A stretch of 64,000 nt of DNA, taken from contig PJRA01000493.1 in the NCBI GenBank assembly GCA_016987375.1, positions 670,245 through 734,244 on the forward strand, written 5' to 3'. How positions within the stretch are numbered: the stretch's first letter is position 1; each line of letters opens with the position of its first letter. Below, in pieces: positions 1 through 12,600 of this stretch. The position numbers and the translations under genes are program-made. The notes under the pieces are model-generated. The model searched no databases. It saw only the letters and a program-made list of their open reading frames with translations, and was not told where the DNA came from. Origin of the DNA: Brachionus koreanus. Taxonomy: Eukaryota; Rotifera; Eurotatoria; Ploima; Brachionidae.

Positions 1-1358
1 TAATTTTTTTGAATATTTAAAAATTAGTCTTAAAAATGGATTGATGTAATATTTTTTAAAAATTTTCTGTATTTTTTAAATTACATAACATGATTAAATT
101 AAAGATTATTTTTGATATCTAAAGATAAACTCTTTGAATTGAAATAATAATTTAAAATGATCATCAACTTAAAGGTTTTTAAGTCAATTCCATTAAGAGA
201 TCGAGGTATTTCTTCAAGTCTAATGATACTACGTTTGGAAATTCTTAAATAGTTTCAGGTTAATTTTATCACCATAACCAAAACAAAAATTTTTTTTATC
301 AATTTCCTATGAAGATATTATCAAAGGCCTCTTAGAAATCAGTAAACACAGTGTGTTCTTAGCATTCATATTTTTTGAATTTATTTTAAAATTAAGGTAA
401 AAAGAGCATCTAGAAATTTTAATTTTATTTTTGCATTCTCATTTAAAAGTGTAAAAAACTCTGTTTGAAAGAAATTTCTTTCTAGGCTCAACAAAAGTTA
501 ATTTTTTAGATATTTTTTGTGAATTAATTAAAAAAATATTTAATATTAATAATACAGTATATCATTGATTTTGTTCACTGTGAATTTGTCAATTTTTGTT
601 TTTGTCAATTAATTAATTTCACATAGACCCATGACAAAATCGAGGATAGACTGCGATAATAATATTTAATTCAGAAAATATCTCATGGGTGATGTATAAT
701 TAAAAAAACAGAAAAAAAAATTAAAAAAAACATATGAAGGACAGTTTATTGAAGATTTTATAATGTATACTTAAAAATTTTTGAAAATTTTTTGTTTAAT
801 TTAATTTATTCAAATTTTTAAAATTTTTAACTAAAAAAAATTGAATAAAATTTTTTTAGTTAAAATTCTATGCTTAGCTTGATGTGCAAAAATCTGTTAA
901 AAAACTTCTGAATCATGGCTAAGTATCTGATAATAGTTATATCAGAGTTGGTCAAATTCAAAAAAAAAATTTACTTAGACCAGTGTGTTTAGAAGATTAT
1001 CTGCAAAACATAAAAATGTATCGTTCAATTAAATTTTATTGCTAAAAATACTTAATAGCCTTTAATAAAATTTTTGATCATGATGAATAAAACTTTATAT
1101 TAAAATATATATTATATTTATATTAAAATTTAATTTAAATTTGAATAATTAAAAAGATTAAAATATATTGCTAAAAAATTTTAAATATTTGCTACAAATG
1201 CTAGAACAAACGCTCATCTTTTTTCAACTGCTTAAATTTTCTCTTAAAATCAGATATTTATTGCATCAGACTTTTTTCAAATAAAATTGGTTTTAACTTA
1301 GCTGAATTATTAGAATTGTTATTATTTTTTTTAATTTTTAATTATCTTTTAATTTTAG
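1..1358. other. Non-coding stretch, probably intron of the guanylate cyclase gene
   Basis: No convincing exon is visible on either strand. The first recognisable cyclase exon opens at a splice acceptor at 1357-1358, so this AT-rich sequence is best read as part of the preceding intron, with the H-NOX, PAS-like and coiled-coil exons lying outside the window. It contains a badly decayed reverse-transcriptase patch, annotated separately. Confidence 0.5.
150..480 (-). mobile_element. Decayed LINE reverse-transcriptase fragment
   Basis: On the minus strand the words VFTDF, a stop codon, then EAFDNIF can be read near 310-350. This matches the non-LTR reverse-transcriptase motif TDFSKAFD that carries one of the catalytic aspartates. 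The flanking frames are broken by several stops. It resembles the CR1/Jockey-like LINE fragments elsewhere in this window, but it is too eroded to classify or to give real ends. Confidence 0.35.
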
Positions 1359-2116
1359 TCTACTTTATTCGGTTTTACCACCATCAATAGCGCATCAACT
1401 CAAGCAAAATAAACCAATAATGCCTGCACGATATGAACAGGTATCATTGATGTTCTGTGGCATTCAAGATTTTGGCATTATTTGTGCTAAATATTCAAAT
1501 GATTCGCAGCATATTGTTAATTTATTGAATGCTGTATTCACAAAATTTGATGAGAAAATTACAAAATATCCAGAAATTTATAAAGTTGAAACAGTCGGTG
1601 ACAAATACATGGCAGTATGCGGTCTACCAGAAAAAGTTGATCTGCATACAAAGCATCTTTGTTTAGCAGCATTAGACATCATGGATTGTGTTTCTGAGAT
1701 TCAGTATGAACAAGAAAAAATAGTCATCACCATTGGCATTAACTGTGGAGAAATTGTTACTGGTGTGATTGGAAAACGAATGCCTAGATTCTGTTTATTT
1801 GGCGATACAGTTAACTTAACATCAAGATGTGAGAGCACTGGAATAAAAGGACGCATAAACGTCTCTGAATTAGCTTATGAGTAAGTCAATTTAAAGAAAG
1901 TTGCATTTTTAAAATATTTATTGTAGAAACTTGATAACTCCTGAATATTTTGATCCATCGTTTAATTTGGAATATAGAGGAGAAGTGCAAATGAAAGGCA
2001 AACCGAAACCAATTAAGATGTGGCTTCTATCCAGAAAAAAAAATACTCTAAATTATGAAAGCTTGTTTGAATGTCCTTTTTCAAAAACTTTCACCCAATT
2101 TAAAATTACTAATTAA
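1359..2116 (+). CDS. GUCY1B: Soluble guanylate cyclase beta subunit, C-terminal cyclase domain (5' end outside window)
   Basis: This subunit of the NO/O2-sensing soluble guanylate cyclase pairs with an alpha subunit to make cGMP from GTP in the cytosol. Two exons are visible: 1359-1880 and 1927-2116 (stop at 2114-2116), joined by a 46-bp intron (donor GTAAGT, acceptor TTGTAG). The frame opens with [11 protein letters not shown], a strong match to the start of the beta1 cyclase domain. Later landmarks are [25 protein letters not shown] and TVNLTSR. The Glu of VETVG and the Cys of RFCLFG correspond to the guanine-recognising residues of beta1, and the Asn and Arg of VNLTSR to its catalytic pair. 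The position of the first metal-binding Asp is Gly (FCGI), as in beta and unlike alpha subunits, so the partner must supply it. The end ([23 protein letters not shown]) is beta-like. Upstream domains are not in the window, so haem binding cannot be judged. Confidence 0.9.
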
Positions 2117-3399
2117 TTTTTTTTGAAATTTAGATAATTCAAATTTTTTTTTTTTCAATGTTAGTTTAAAAAAAATATTTACTAAATAAATCTATTCTTA
2201 ATTATTTTGATTTTTTTTCTAATATTGATCATAAAAACTGGATGTTTTTTTTTAATTTTTTTAAATAAATAAATTCTTTCTTTTTCAAATCTTTATAAAT
2301 TAAGCTTATATATTTTCGATGTATATTTCTTTTCTAGACTATTATTTTATAAAAATATTATTTTGAGCCTTAAAATTTTGCATTTTATAATGTCGGATAT
2401 TTTTTATTTTAGAATTTTGATTTTTCTAAAACTTAAAGTCATATTAAATTTTTAAGTATGGTTTATATTATTTCATTCCAAAATTTTCAAAAATTTAATA
2501 TTTTTTAAAAATTTTTAAAACTTTTGGATTAAAATATAATAAATTAGGGTTATGAATATTACATCATGTAATGGTTCGTTTTATGATTTTACAGATATGA
2601 TCTTTGGAAATAATCCAAAGAAAGGCTATTAGATATCCATTCAACAGTTGGAGTTACGATCCAAGAGATTCACTAAATAGCCTAGTTGAAATCCATCGTG
2701 TCAGTAAAAGATGTTGGTTTTAAGCTAATAGGCATTTGTTCAAAACTCTCATAACAAACAACTTAATCAAAAATGAGATTATAATCTTGCCTAAGACATG
2801 TGTGATGGTTATAGCAATCATATAATGTCCAAAGCATAAGCAAGACCAACTATTTTTATTAAAATCAGAACAAATGATGAGAATAAATGTAGAAAGTTCA
2901 ATAACAATCGAATCAATAGTCTTTTTGTTGATCTGATTATAGATTTAGATCAAAATTATCTCAAAGAGATCACTGTCCCGCAATACCCAAGTGACCTTGT
3001 CACAGTAAATATAAATCATTATCTGCATTATATCATTTATTTATTTATAAAGATTCAATTATCATTTTTTTGATTTAAAAGAGAAAAATTATTTTTTAAA
3101 TAATTTATTAAAAAGAAAAATAATCTAAAAATTCTAATTTAAGTAACTAATTAGTTTAAATGATTGACTTTTATGGAAAAAATTCTATTATGCTTCTTTT
3201 TTTTCGTTAAATAAAATATTTTTGAAACATGTTATTTAAACAAAAAAAAAATCCATTTTTTAATCAATTTATTTTAATTCGAATAAAATTTTTTTACTTT
3301 AATAGCAGCTTTTTCATTCTTTGAATTTGAAGACAAAAGTTTAAAAATTTGACCATTAAAACAATATTTAGTAGAAATAGTTCAACCAAAACTAAACAT
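2117..3399. other. Intergenic stretch between convergent genes
   Basis: This lies between the 3' ends of the cyclase (+) and TMEM33 (-). Most of it is low-complexity A/T. A patch at about 2560-3010 has a more balanced composition and short readable peptides such as YDPRDSLNSLVEIHR, but stops interrupt every frame. It may be a worn repeat or pseudogene and I cannot name it. Confidence 0.5.
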
Positions 3400-4414
3400 C
3401 TACTGGGGAGCAAGTCTATTTACAAAATTAATAAAATTTTGTGAAAAATTTTTAACCAATTGAGGACAATTTGGATTGTTTGTGTAATAATTGATTACGA
3501 AACGAAGTTGATAAAACACTTCTCGACTATATGGATTTCGTCTGGATTGATATCTCATGCAAATAAATCGATAATAAATGAATGGAACCATTAATCCACA
3601 TTTTCCCCTTTTAAAAAGCCAAATTAGACCTTTTTTTATTAGCAAAAGTGTTTATTCTTACAAAAATATCATGATTACAACTGTAGGCGCTAATAGAATT
3701 TCATTGATGGCCACAAATCTCATTATATCTTTTTGTTTAATTGTAATTAAATCAACAGCTTTTTTCAGAAACCCTAATGAATATGTTCCTGCAATCATTA
3801 ATTTCTGTGTATAAGTAGCTACATGTAGTAGAGCAAATGAAGCTATTGGCACCAAAACAACTAGTTTAAAAAATAAAACTTAAATGTGAAAAATAAACAA
3901 ATAAAATATGAATACTAGTAACTGGAGAAACATTCAAAAAGATTAGCGAATAGAGCAAATAATGAAAGCTGTCTTCGCTAATTACTTTGGAAAAGTACTC
4001 CCTATTTAGGCCAAATCTTTCAGCTTGTAATCGTTGGTGAAGTTTTAAAGCTGAAGTGGCTGCACTTGCCAGTATCGATTTTTGATAAAGAGTATTTTGG
4101 TCATATCTTAAAGGAAAATTTTTATTCTTAAAAATTTCAAATGATTTCAAAATTACCCGAAAAAAGGTATCAAAAATCCCAGCACACAAGCAATATTGAA
4201 TAGACGAATTAAAAAGAGAAAAAATGATATTTTATCATTACTTATTAAATTCTAGATTTAAAAATTCAATTAGTTAGATGAACAAAAAATCCTGTTATTC
4301 TTTTTTAATTACTGATAATCCATTTGAAGTCTGCTGTTGGGTGTTTTGTGTATTAGATGAGTTCTGAGACGAGGATCCATTTGCACTATTAGTGACGTCT
4401 TCAACTAGGACCAT
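3400..4414 (-). CDS. TMEM33: TMEM33 (Pom33/Krueppel-type ER membrane protein), complete
   Basis: TMEM33 is a multi-pass ER and nuclear-envelope membrane protein. In yeast and vertebrates it binds reticulons, shapes ER tubules and modulates the unfolded-protein response. Five exons on the minus strand fit together in frame: 4414-4313, 4251-4157, 4106-3916, 3860-3662 and 3607-3400, with introns of 50-61 bp. They give 264 residues, close to vertebrate TMEM33 at about 247. Diagnostic stretches in order are LISNDKISFFLFLIRLF, ASAATSALKLHQRLQ, EDSFHYLLYSLIFLN, ASFALLHVATYTQK, NEILLAPTVVIMIF, PFIYYRFICMRYQSRRNPYS and a final NFVNRLAPQ. The N-terminus (about 34 residues) is Ser/Thr/Asn/Gln-rich and not conserved. 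The start was chosen because it is the first ATG in frame with exon 2. Confidence 0.93.
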
Positions 4415-5214
4415 TTTTTTGGTTTGGATTTTTCTAGAAATTAGACCGATAAAATAATAGTTCTTTTTCAAAATTTATAATAATTTGGATGATTCTAACT
4501 TTATTACTTGAATAATAAATTATTTTTCTAGCTTAGAATTCTTTCCTTTAATTTTATTTACTACGAGTTAAACTAACCTAACAAAATTTTGATAATTTGT
4601 AAAAAAAATATAAAAGCAATAAATACGTTAAAAATGTGAATGTTCTTGAAGAAATAGTATAATTATCTGAGCTTTTAGTACATGCAATAATTGGAATAAA
4701 CTTCATAATATTATATTAAATTAATAGTATTATTGTTTATTTAGTTTGATTACATGTGTTTTATCAAGCTTTTAATGGACAAAAATGAAAGGATTAAGAA
4801 AAAAAATTTTTTAACATTTTTATTAAATTTTTTGACCTTTTTATTAAATTAAAAAGGTCCAAAAAAGCACTCTTTTCCAAACAATTTATTAACAAAAAAA
4901 GAAATGAAAAATTATTTTTCGAAAAATAAACTTCCAAGAAAATGATTTAAATTAATTCTAATATTATGATAATTAAAGACTTTATAGTATAATGGTTTAT
5001 AATTTAAAGATTTAAAAAAATTTTAATATCTCCATTTATTTTTAAATTATTTTTGAAGTAATTTGTTTTAAAAATATGTAAAAACATCAAAGTTAAGTCT
5101 TTCTAAGAGTTAAATAAAAAATTTTGAAAAAATAAACCAAGATTCCGAAATCAGAAAGACTTAGGAATCTAGATCCAAAATGATCTAAAATGACAATCGA
5201 AAGGAAAAGAATAT

Positions 5215-5530
5215 TAAGTCAATTTCTTTATGGTATTATATAATTAATTTCGGACACAGATGCTCATTAAATTAGTTTATACATATCTTGTAAGGTCTCA
5301 TTTAGAATATGCTCTTCCAGTAAGGTGCCCATATCAGATAAAAGAATTCTTCAAGTAGAAGTACAAAAGGCCATCCATAGAAATTAAAGGAGAGATAATC
5401 AAGAATTGTGCTCAAAGATACAACTTTTTCATAAAGCGTGTGGTCAGCTGGAATAAGTTGGGAGTGGATGCAGTGGAAGCTCAATCTAGAATATTTTTAA
5501 AGCAAAAATTTCTAAAAAGCTGCACCAAAG
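5215..5530 (+). mobile_element. LINE 3'-end relic (CR1/Jockey-like)
   Basis: The plus strand reads LVYTYLVRSHLEYALPV at about 5270-5325, which matches the conserved VRPHLEYA block just after the reverse-transcriptase domain of CR1/Jockey-type LINEs. About 110 bases on it reads YNFFIKRVV and WNKLGVDAVEAQS, matching the usual C-terminal FFTNRVVNDWNKLP block. Internal stops and frameshifts mark it as dead. Confidence 0.6.
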
Positions 5531-5937
5531 GCAACTTGACAAGTTTTACTAGCCTGTTACTTTAAAACTGCTAAAGCATAAATGCTAATAGATCGTTTAG
5601 AGGCGTAAAATCGATAATATAGTCAATTATATCAAGAATTAGATCTATATCCACCGTAAAATAGAGATTAAGTAGAAAATTTTCATCATGTTTATCACAC
5701 TTAGTTGATTGAGTGTTAATTTCAACTTCTGAATTTTCAGGTTCTGGAAAGGAATTTTAGATTTTCTAAAAGAAGCTAAATTTTGAAGACGTTTTTGCTG
5801 GTTTTTGTTTTTTTTTGACATAAAAATGGATTTTAAATAAAGCAAAACGAATATTAATAAATAATTTTGTCAATATTAATTTTTTCTCTTTTTATTTTGT
5901 CCTTACTAATTCAAGCATTCAGAAAAAAAAACTCGTT

Positions 5938-6157
5938 TATAACTCAGAGACTGGAAGGATTTTCAACTCTTTTTGTTTGACTCGTTTTTTGACCTTTTAC
6001 TTTCAATGAAAATAAAATTATTTTGTAATAAAAATTAAATAATTTTATAATTTAATTGAAAAAAAAATTTTTAAATAAAAAATGATTAAATTTATTCAAT
6101 AAAAAAAATAAAGGAAGTAAAGGGGTTCAAAAGACCTCTCCGGTTTTTGAGCGTTAA
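5938..6157. repeat. TTAA-ended MITE (family A), near-complete copy
   Basis: The right end reads GGTTTTTGAGCGTTAA and the left end (TTATAACTCAGAGACTGG) is an imperfect inverted copy of it, giving an element of about 220 bp. Just inside the right end is the hairpin-forming AGGGGTTCAAAAGACCTCT. The TTAA at the tip suggests piggyBac-type target choice. At least eight more copies or ends occur in the window. Confidence 0.6.
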
Positions 6158-6693
6158 TTACATTCTAGCGAAATTTTTTTAATTTCAAATAGTTTGTGAT
6201 ATTTTCAGGCAACCATCATACAATTGATATAGATATTTTTGTATTATTTTAAAATTTTTTAATAAAAAAGATTTAACTGTTAAATAAAAATTACTAAAAT
6301 TTGACTATGGTTAAATTAAAGCAGATTTTTCTATTTCTAAAATCCAAGATTTAATTCAGATTTTATTTTTAGATTTTTTTATTTTATTTATTTTTTTTTC
6401 AATGAACATCAAGACAAAATTAGAAGCTAATCAAAAGATGTATTAAAAATATTAAGTTTGGAAAATCTTTCAAATCTCATATTAAATTTTCGAAAGTATT
6501 GCACCCTCTAAATGTCGTTCAAAATTTTCTAACCAAATCATTTTTAAATTTAAAATTTCTGTAATAAAATTTACTAATTAATGCAAATTAATATATTAAA
6601 AAATCCAATTCTGTTTCTATGCATATTTCTCTATTTTTTCTTTAAAAATTGAATTGAATTAAAACAAAGAAGACATTAAGCCTGAAATAAAGT

Positions 6694-9600
6694 ATGAATG
6701 AGATAATTTATCCACCAGGCTGCAAGGATATTCAAATAGAACTGGCTAACGACGAACTTATTAGGCGTCTCAAGGTTTGGCTTATTCACAAAAACTAAAA
6801 ACAAATATTTTAAAGGCAATTTTTTTAGAAAATTCAACAAACATTTCAAAATTTTAGCAAAGACCCTTCACTTGACAAATACAAACAACTAGCCATCTTT
6901 ATTGGAAGCGACGTATTTCTTGATCACGAACATGATGATGTAAAGCTTCTGATAGCTTGCTGTCTAGCCGACATCATAAGGCTCTATTCGCCAGATCTGC
7001 CTTACCAAGATCCGGCGAATTTAAAGGTAGTTTTTACAATAATTTTAAATTTTTAAAAATTTAAAATTCTATTTCAGAAAATATTCATTTTTCTTGCAAA
7101 TCAACTCAAAGGTCTAAACGACAAGTCTAAAACAGCTTATAATAGATATCACTATTTACTTGAAGTAATTTAAATTAAATTGCAAAAAAACAAAAAAAAA
7201 AATAAAAAACAATTCATTCATTAGAATTTGCGTCAAGACAACAAATTTCTGCTTTGCTTGGACTTAGAAGACAGCCAGGAAATATTTGCCGATGTCTTTG
7301 AGGTCGCATTCAAAATAATTAAGTATGTTCTAGTCTAAAATTGTAGTTATGTGCTTTAAATGCCAATTTTAAGTGACAAAACCGATGCTAATGTAAGAGT
7401 TGAGCTTTTTGAGCTTTTAATTCCATTGCTGAATGAATCGGACCATCTTTCAAGTCGAGTTTTGGACACACTATTTGCTAGAATCATTGAACCACAAAAA
7501 AGCAACAACAAAGAAGCTTTTAATCTAGCCTCCAATTTGATTAAGAAAGGAAATGAAAACTTCGAGTTTTTGGTTCAGAATGTAAGAAAATAAATAAAAA
7601 AAAAATGCTTATAATTATGAAATATTTATTCAAGCATTTAAACAATACACTTTTGACAAGTCGGGGAAATTCGACTCTTAGATCCTATCCGCAGATTACA
7701 TCAGGCATGAATGTAAGTGGAAGCAGCGAAGAGAGCTTCAACTCTTCGATAAACACTGACAAGATGTCTTCCAGTGTTGTTCATGGCCAGTCAAACCAAT
7801 TTATATCTGACAAGCTGTGCTTGATTATTTACGAGCTCTATTCAATAAGATATGCTCTATTGGAACTTTTGCTGCCACAACTGGAATATAAATTAAAAAG
7901 CAACGATCTAAAGGAAAGAAGAGAGTATACTAAATTGTTGTCAAAGATGTTTTGTGAAAAAGATTCAGTTTTGGCGCAAAAAGTGCCACATCTTTGGGAA
8001 GCTTATTTGGAACGGTTTGCTGACGCCAATGAAGAAATAAGAAAAATATGCGTACAGCACATATGTGATTTTTTAATTCAGCAATCAGGTTCAATAAAAT
8101 CGATTTCGGGCTCTCATTCATCTTCAACTATTGTCGACTCAGCATCTTTGAGTTCGATTAGTCAGCATGGTTCTTCGATTGTTGATCAAATAATTGAAAT
8201 AATCAAAAATAGATCTTTAGATTCAGAAGAATCGCTTAGATTTGAAGTAGTGCAAGAAATACTCAAAGCAATAAAACAAGATTCAAATTTGATTACTTTG
8301 GATATTTTGAATGTTTTGAAAGAGCGAACTTTGGATGTAAAAATCAAAGTGAGAAAATCGGCTCTACAAGGCCTTGCTGCTTTATATAAAAAAATTCATT
8401 CGAAAATAAATGTGAGACGATCAACTATTCAAGTTGTAAGTTGGATACCTAGCAAAATAATGAGAATTTATTTTCAAGAATCAATTGAGGACAAGTATGT
8501 TTTAGATAGTGTTGGGTACTGTCAGTGGCAAAACTTGATGTTTGATGGCCGTTTTGATGGTGGTCGTGTACAAAAATAGAATTAAAAAAATTTCGATTTT
8601 GAAAATTTTAATAGAAAAAACCATAAAATTTAGAAAGCAAAAAATTTTAAGCCCTGCGGCTATCAAGACGATCAAAAACAAGTTTTGCCACTGACGGTAC
8701 CAAACACTAGTTTTAGACAAATATGACAAAAAAGTTAATTTTTAAATTTTTTTAAAATTCAGATTGCTGGTAGAGAGATTGCTAAACAGTAGCATTGTTC
8801 CTTATAGTATGGATTCTAAAGAAAAAATGGCCCAATTGTATTATGCTTTTACAACTTTTGATGATTATTCAATAATGTAAGACTAAAATTATAATCCTAA
8901 ATATTTTATTTATATTTCAAAAATTTTGACATCTATCTTTACTTGTTTAAATTAGTAGAAGTAGTAAATTGAAATGCAACTCGGAGAAATTTCTTTTCTG
9001 ATAATCTTTTTTCACAATTCATGCATCCAGTTTCGACTTAATAATATTCAATGTTTTTGCGCTAACTAACTCTTCCAGTAATCTTTTCCATATATTTACA
9101 AGTCTGTTTGTGAAAAAATGGAAACGCGATGAACAGTTTTTTATCTGTTCACGACGTAAAGTCTTTGTGTGCCTTATTAACTCATAAACTTGACCGCTAT
9201 GAACAAAGATTAACCTTTATTTAAACTCTACAAGCTCAATTTTGTTCATGATCTTGAACATCTGGATCAAATCTCCTCTCGTTCTTCTCGAAGTTAAGTC
9301 TGTCAGGCCGAATTTAGTTCGGTAAGTAAGTCAGATGCTTTAAATTAAGAACTACGTTGAATCTTTTTTATCATTTCAATATCTTTTTAAAGAAAAGGGT
9401 ACCAAGAGCTTATGGCGAATTCTAAGTGAGGTCTAACCATTGAAGTGTACAGAAGTTTAATGCTGTTAATGTTCGGATGCCTAAAATATTTCTTTAAAAT
9501 ACCCAAAATCCTATAAGCTTTAGCCATAAAGCAATTTACTTGTATCCAATTTGAGGTCGTTTTTGATATATTCCGAGATCTCTTTGGCACATTGATTTAT

Positions 9601-12600
9601 TAGGGCTCAATTTTGCAATCATTTTTTGAGTTGTTACGACCAAAATAGACAACCTTACATTTCTTGATATTAAGCTGAGCATACCAGTCTCGTTACCACT
9701 TACATATGCTATCAATGATGTGTTATAATTTTTAGTTCCAGAAAGAAGCTTTTGTAATTGATATAATCTTGTTATCGTGAGCATACGCTTCCGAGTTTTT
9801 TTCTTTATTCTCAAGTAAATAATTTATGTATATAATGAATAAAATGGGACTATGAACTGAATCTTGAGGTGCTAAGCTTTTGACTTCAGTCCAGCCTGAT
9901 TTTACTTCACCAAGCACGACTTGTTGTGAACCCCCAGTTAGAAATGAACTTATCCAGTTTATTTTATTAAACGTTCACTGAAACCATAGCATCATTTAAC
10001 ATTATTTAAAAATTGAATTTTTTCATTTTAATTGATTAAAATATTTAATATATAACTATTTTACAAAACTTACATTGTAACTGAAAAATCATTCTGAAAC
10101 TGAAAACGAGTCATTTTGACTCGTTTGAAAAATTTTTAAATCCTCATATCTTTTAAATGGATTTTTCAAATAAGTATATCTTTTTTGAATTATGTAGATT
10201 TTAGAATTTTCTTTAAAAAATGATATTACTTTGTAAAATTATTTTGGTTTTTTTTATAAAATATTTATGAATTAAAAAAAAATGAAACAATGCTTGGTGC
10301 TTCTAGTGTTAATAATTACACTAGTGATAGATATGTCAATTTTAAGCAGCTTTAATTTTCAGCATTTCTGTTTTTGATTAAATCTTAAAATTATAAAAAA
10401 AAAGTTCACTAATCTTCAAAATATAATCTATTGTGCTCTATTTTCTTTAGCCATCTTTAATCTCTTTTACCATTCACGACTTTTGGAGCCAAAAAAAAAC
10501 TCACGACTTTCTTCTTCAGCTATGTCTTGATATGTAAATGTAAAAATTGAGCCATTGAGGCAAAAAGATGATAATCAGAAGGAAAAAGATCTCGGCTATA
10601 TGCTGGATGAGGAATAAGTTCAATCTCTCTCAGCTTTTCTATTTTTACCATTGTTTTTCATTAAATAAAAGAAACAAAGCTAATTTTAGGTTGAGAAAAA
10701 AAGGATTTATGAAGGATAATTGTTCAAAATAAAGTTTTGCTTTTATAGCACGACCGTTTGGAACCAGCGTCAAAGTGTATATTACCCCTCGGAAATTACA
10801 TCAAACACACAACATCACCTTTTTATCAAAGCGCCATCTTTTCACCACTGACTGAGCTGATTTCTGTTATCATAATTTCAAAAATAGATCCACTTTTCAT
10901 CACAAATAATTATCTGTCTAAAAAACCGTTCATCTAGAGGATTTTTCTTAGTAGTTTCCTACCAATTTCAATGCGTTGTTGAATATTGAAATCTATCAAA
11001 TCATTAGAAACAACTCGGCAACATTTGTTAGCATTGTTAATCAAATTAAGGTGGTGTGTTTTCTTATATTTACGGTTGCTCTCAAAAACCGTAAGCAGAA
11101 CATTATGTTCAAGAATAACAGGTCTATGGAAACCTTTCTTTTTTTGAAGACTCGTATTAGTAATTTTGGTTTTTTAAAAATTTTTTAAACCAATCTTGTA
11201 CACTTTTTACTTTAAGCACATTTAGAGGTACTGCTGTTGCTTTTTTTACTAATGACATAACAGTACCAAAATTTCACAATTTTCATCTAAAGTTTTCATT
11301 TTATAATAAATTCTAAAAAAAAATCCAAACTTCTAAAAAGCGCAAAATTCTATGACTCAACATATTAAAAAAAATTTATATTTATTATTAATAGGAGCTA
11401 ACATTTTTAAAACTTTGTGAAATTTTGTAAAACAGAGCAAAAAAATTTTCTTAATATTATTCCAATTTTTTTCAAGAAATTAAAAATTGGTTCATTAATG
11501 CAACATGGTACAACATGCCAAAAACCAAAAATATTCTAGTTAAGCTCTGCAAATTTAGCAGAATGAAATTTTGATGCATAAGAACGTGGACTTTTACGGT
11601 TCATAAAACTAGGAATATTACATTATTTTGTTGCATTTACACAGCCAATATTTTAATGTTTGACCTCTTGAAAATATCTATGTAATTAATTATTGTTTTG
11701 CTTACTTCTAAAGTGAATATTTATTACAAATTGAAGTTTATTTTCAAATTTTAATAATCATACTCTAAAATAACTGAACACAAAAGTAGTTTAATGTTTT
11801 CTATTGCTAAAATGAAGTATAGAAATAATGAAAAAATGAAAAATTTTTAAATCCTCGTATCTTTTAAATGGATCTTTCAAATAAATATATCTTTTTTGAA
11901 TTATGTAGATTTTAGAATTTTCTTTAAAAATGATATTACTTTGTAAAATTATTTTAGTTTTTTTTATAAAATATTTATGAATTAAAAAAAAATGAAACAA
12001 TGCTTGGTGCTTCTAGTGTTAATACAATTGATAATCGAATATTTTCTTCGATTTTAGAACATAATAAAATTTTAATAATTGATGGAAATTATAAATAAAA
12101 ATATTAATTTATTAAATTATTAAATTATTTTTTTTTTCAAAAGGTCCCTAATGGAAATAATGAAAAACCGAGTTTTGTAAGTCTATTTTAAAAAAAAAAT
12201 TAACTATTTAACAAACAGAATTTTTTAGTTTGAATACAATTATGAAATCATTCATAGAAAAAATAGAAGAAAACCCAAAAATTGATTTTAGTGATCCTCA
12301 TTTTAATGAAATAATTTTAATCTCACGTAATTTAAAAAAAAAATTCAAACTTTCAATTGAAGCTAAATTTTTATTCTAGAGCAACTTTTGGATGCTTCAA
12401 AAGGCCATGACTTCATGAAAGTCTTTCTAAATATTCTCAAAACAAATCACAATGTAAGAAATTATTTCAAAAATTTGGTAAATGTTAACAATTCATGTTC
12501 CAAATCACTTCAATTAATTGTAACTTTAGCAACATTATTTCAAATGAAAAAAAATAGTTCATTTTTTTTAAGCAATTAATTCTAACCAACTTGAGTTCAC

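Larger units (their letters stand above)
4415..6693. other. Intergenic stretch, divergent upstream region of TMEM33 and PDS5
   Basis: TMEM33 (-) and PDS5 (+) are transcribed away from each other, so this interval should hold both promoters. No clear TATA or initiator signal stands out from the A/T-rich background. It carries a LINE 3' relic (about 5215-5530) and a TTAA-ended MITE (about 5938-6157), annotated separately. A 66-codon minus-strand frame at 5645-5845 is Lys/Asn-rich and looks like chance. Confidence 0.5.

Noticed and set aside
4107..4156. Reading TMEM33 straight through from the ATG at 4187-4189 as a separate 107-residue protein
   Set aside because: A 50-bp intron here restores the other frame and gives the conserved first and second membrane segments; the straight read breaks the family alignment.
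5645..5845. A 66-codon minus-strand frame in the TMEM33-PDS5 interval
   Set aside because: Lys/Asn/Leu-rich composition expected from A/T-rich DNA; no motif.
12541..12600. Apparent frameshift in PDS5 after ATLFQMKKNS
   Set aside because: A normal 53-bp intron (12520-12572, GTAACT...TTTTTAAG) removes the stop and joins two stretches that align to PDS5 without a gap.
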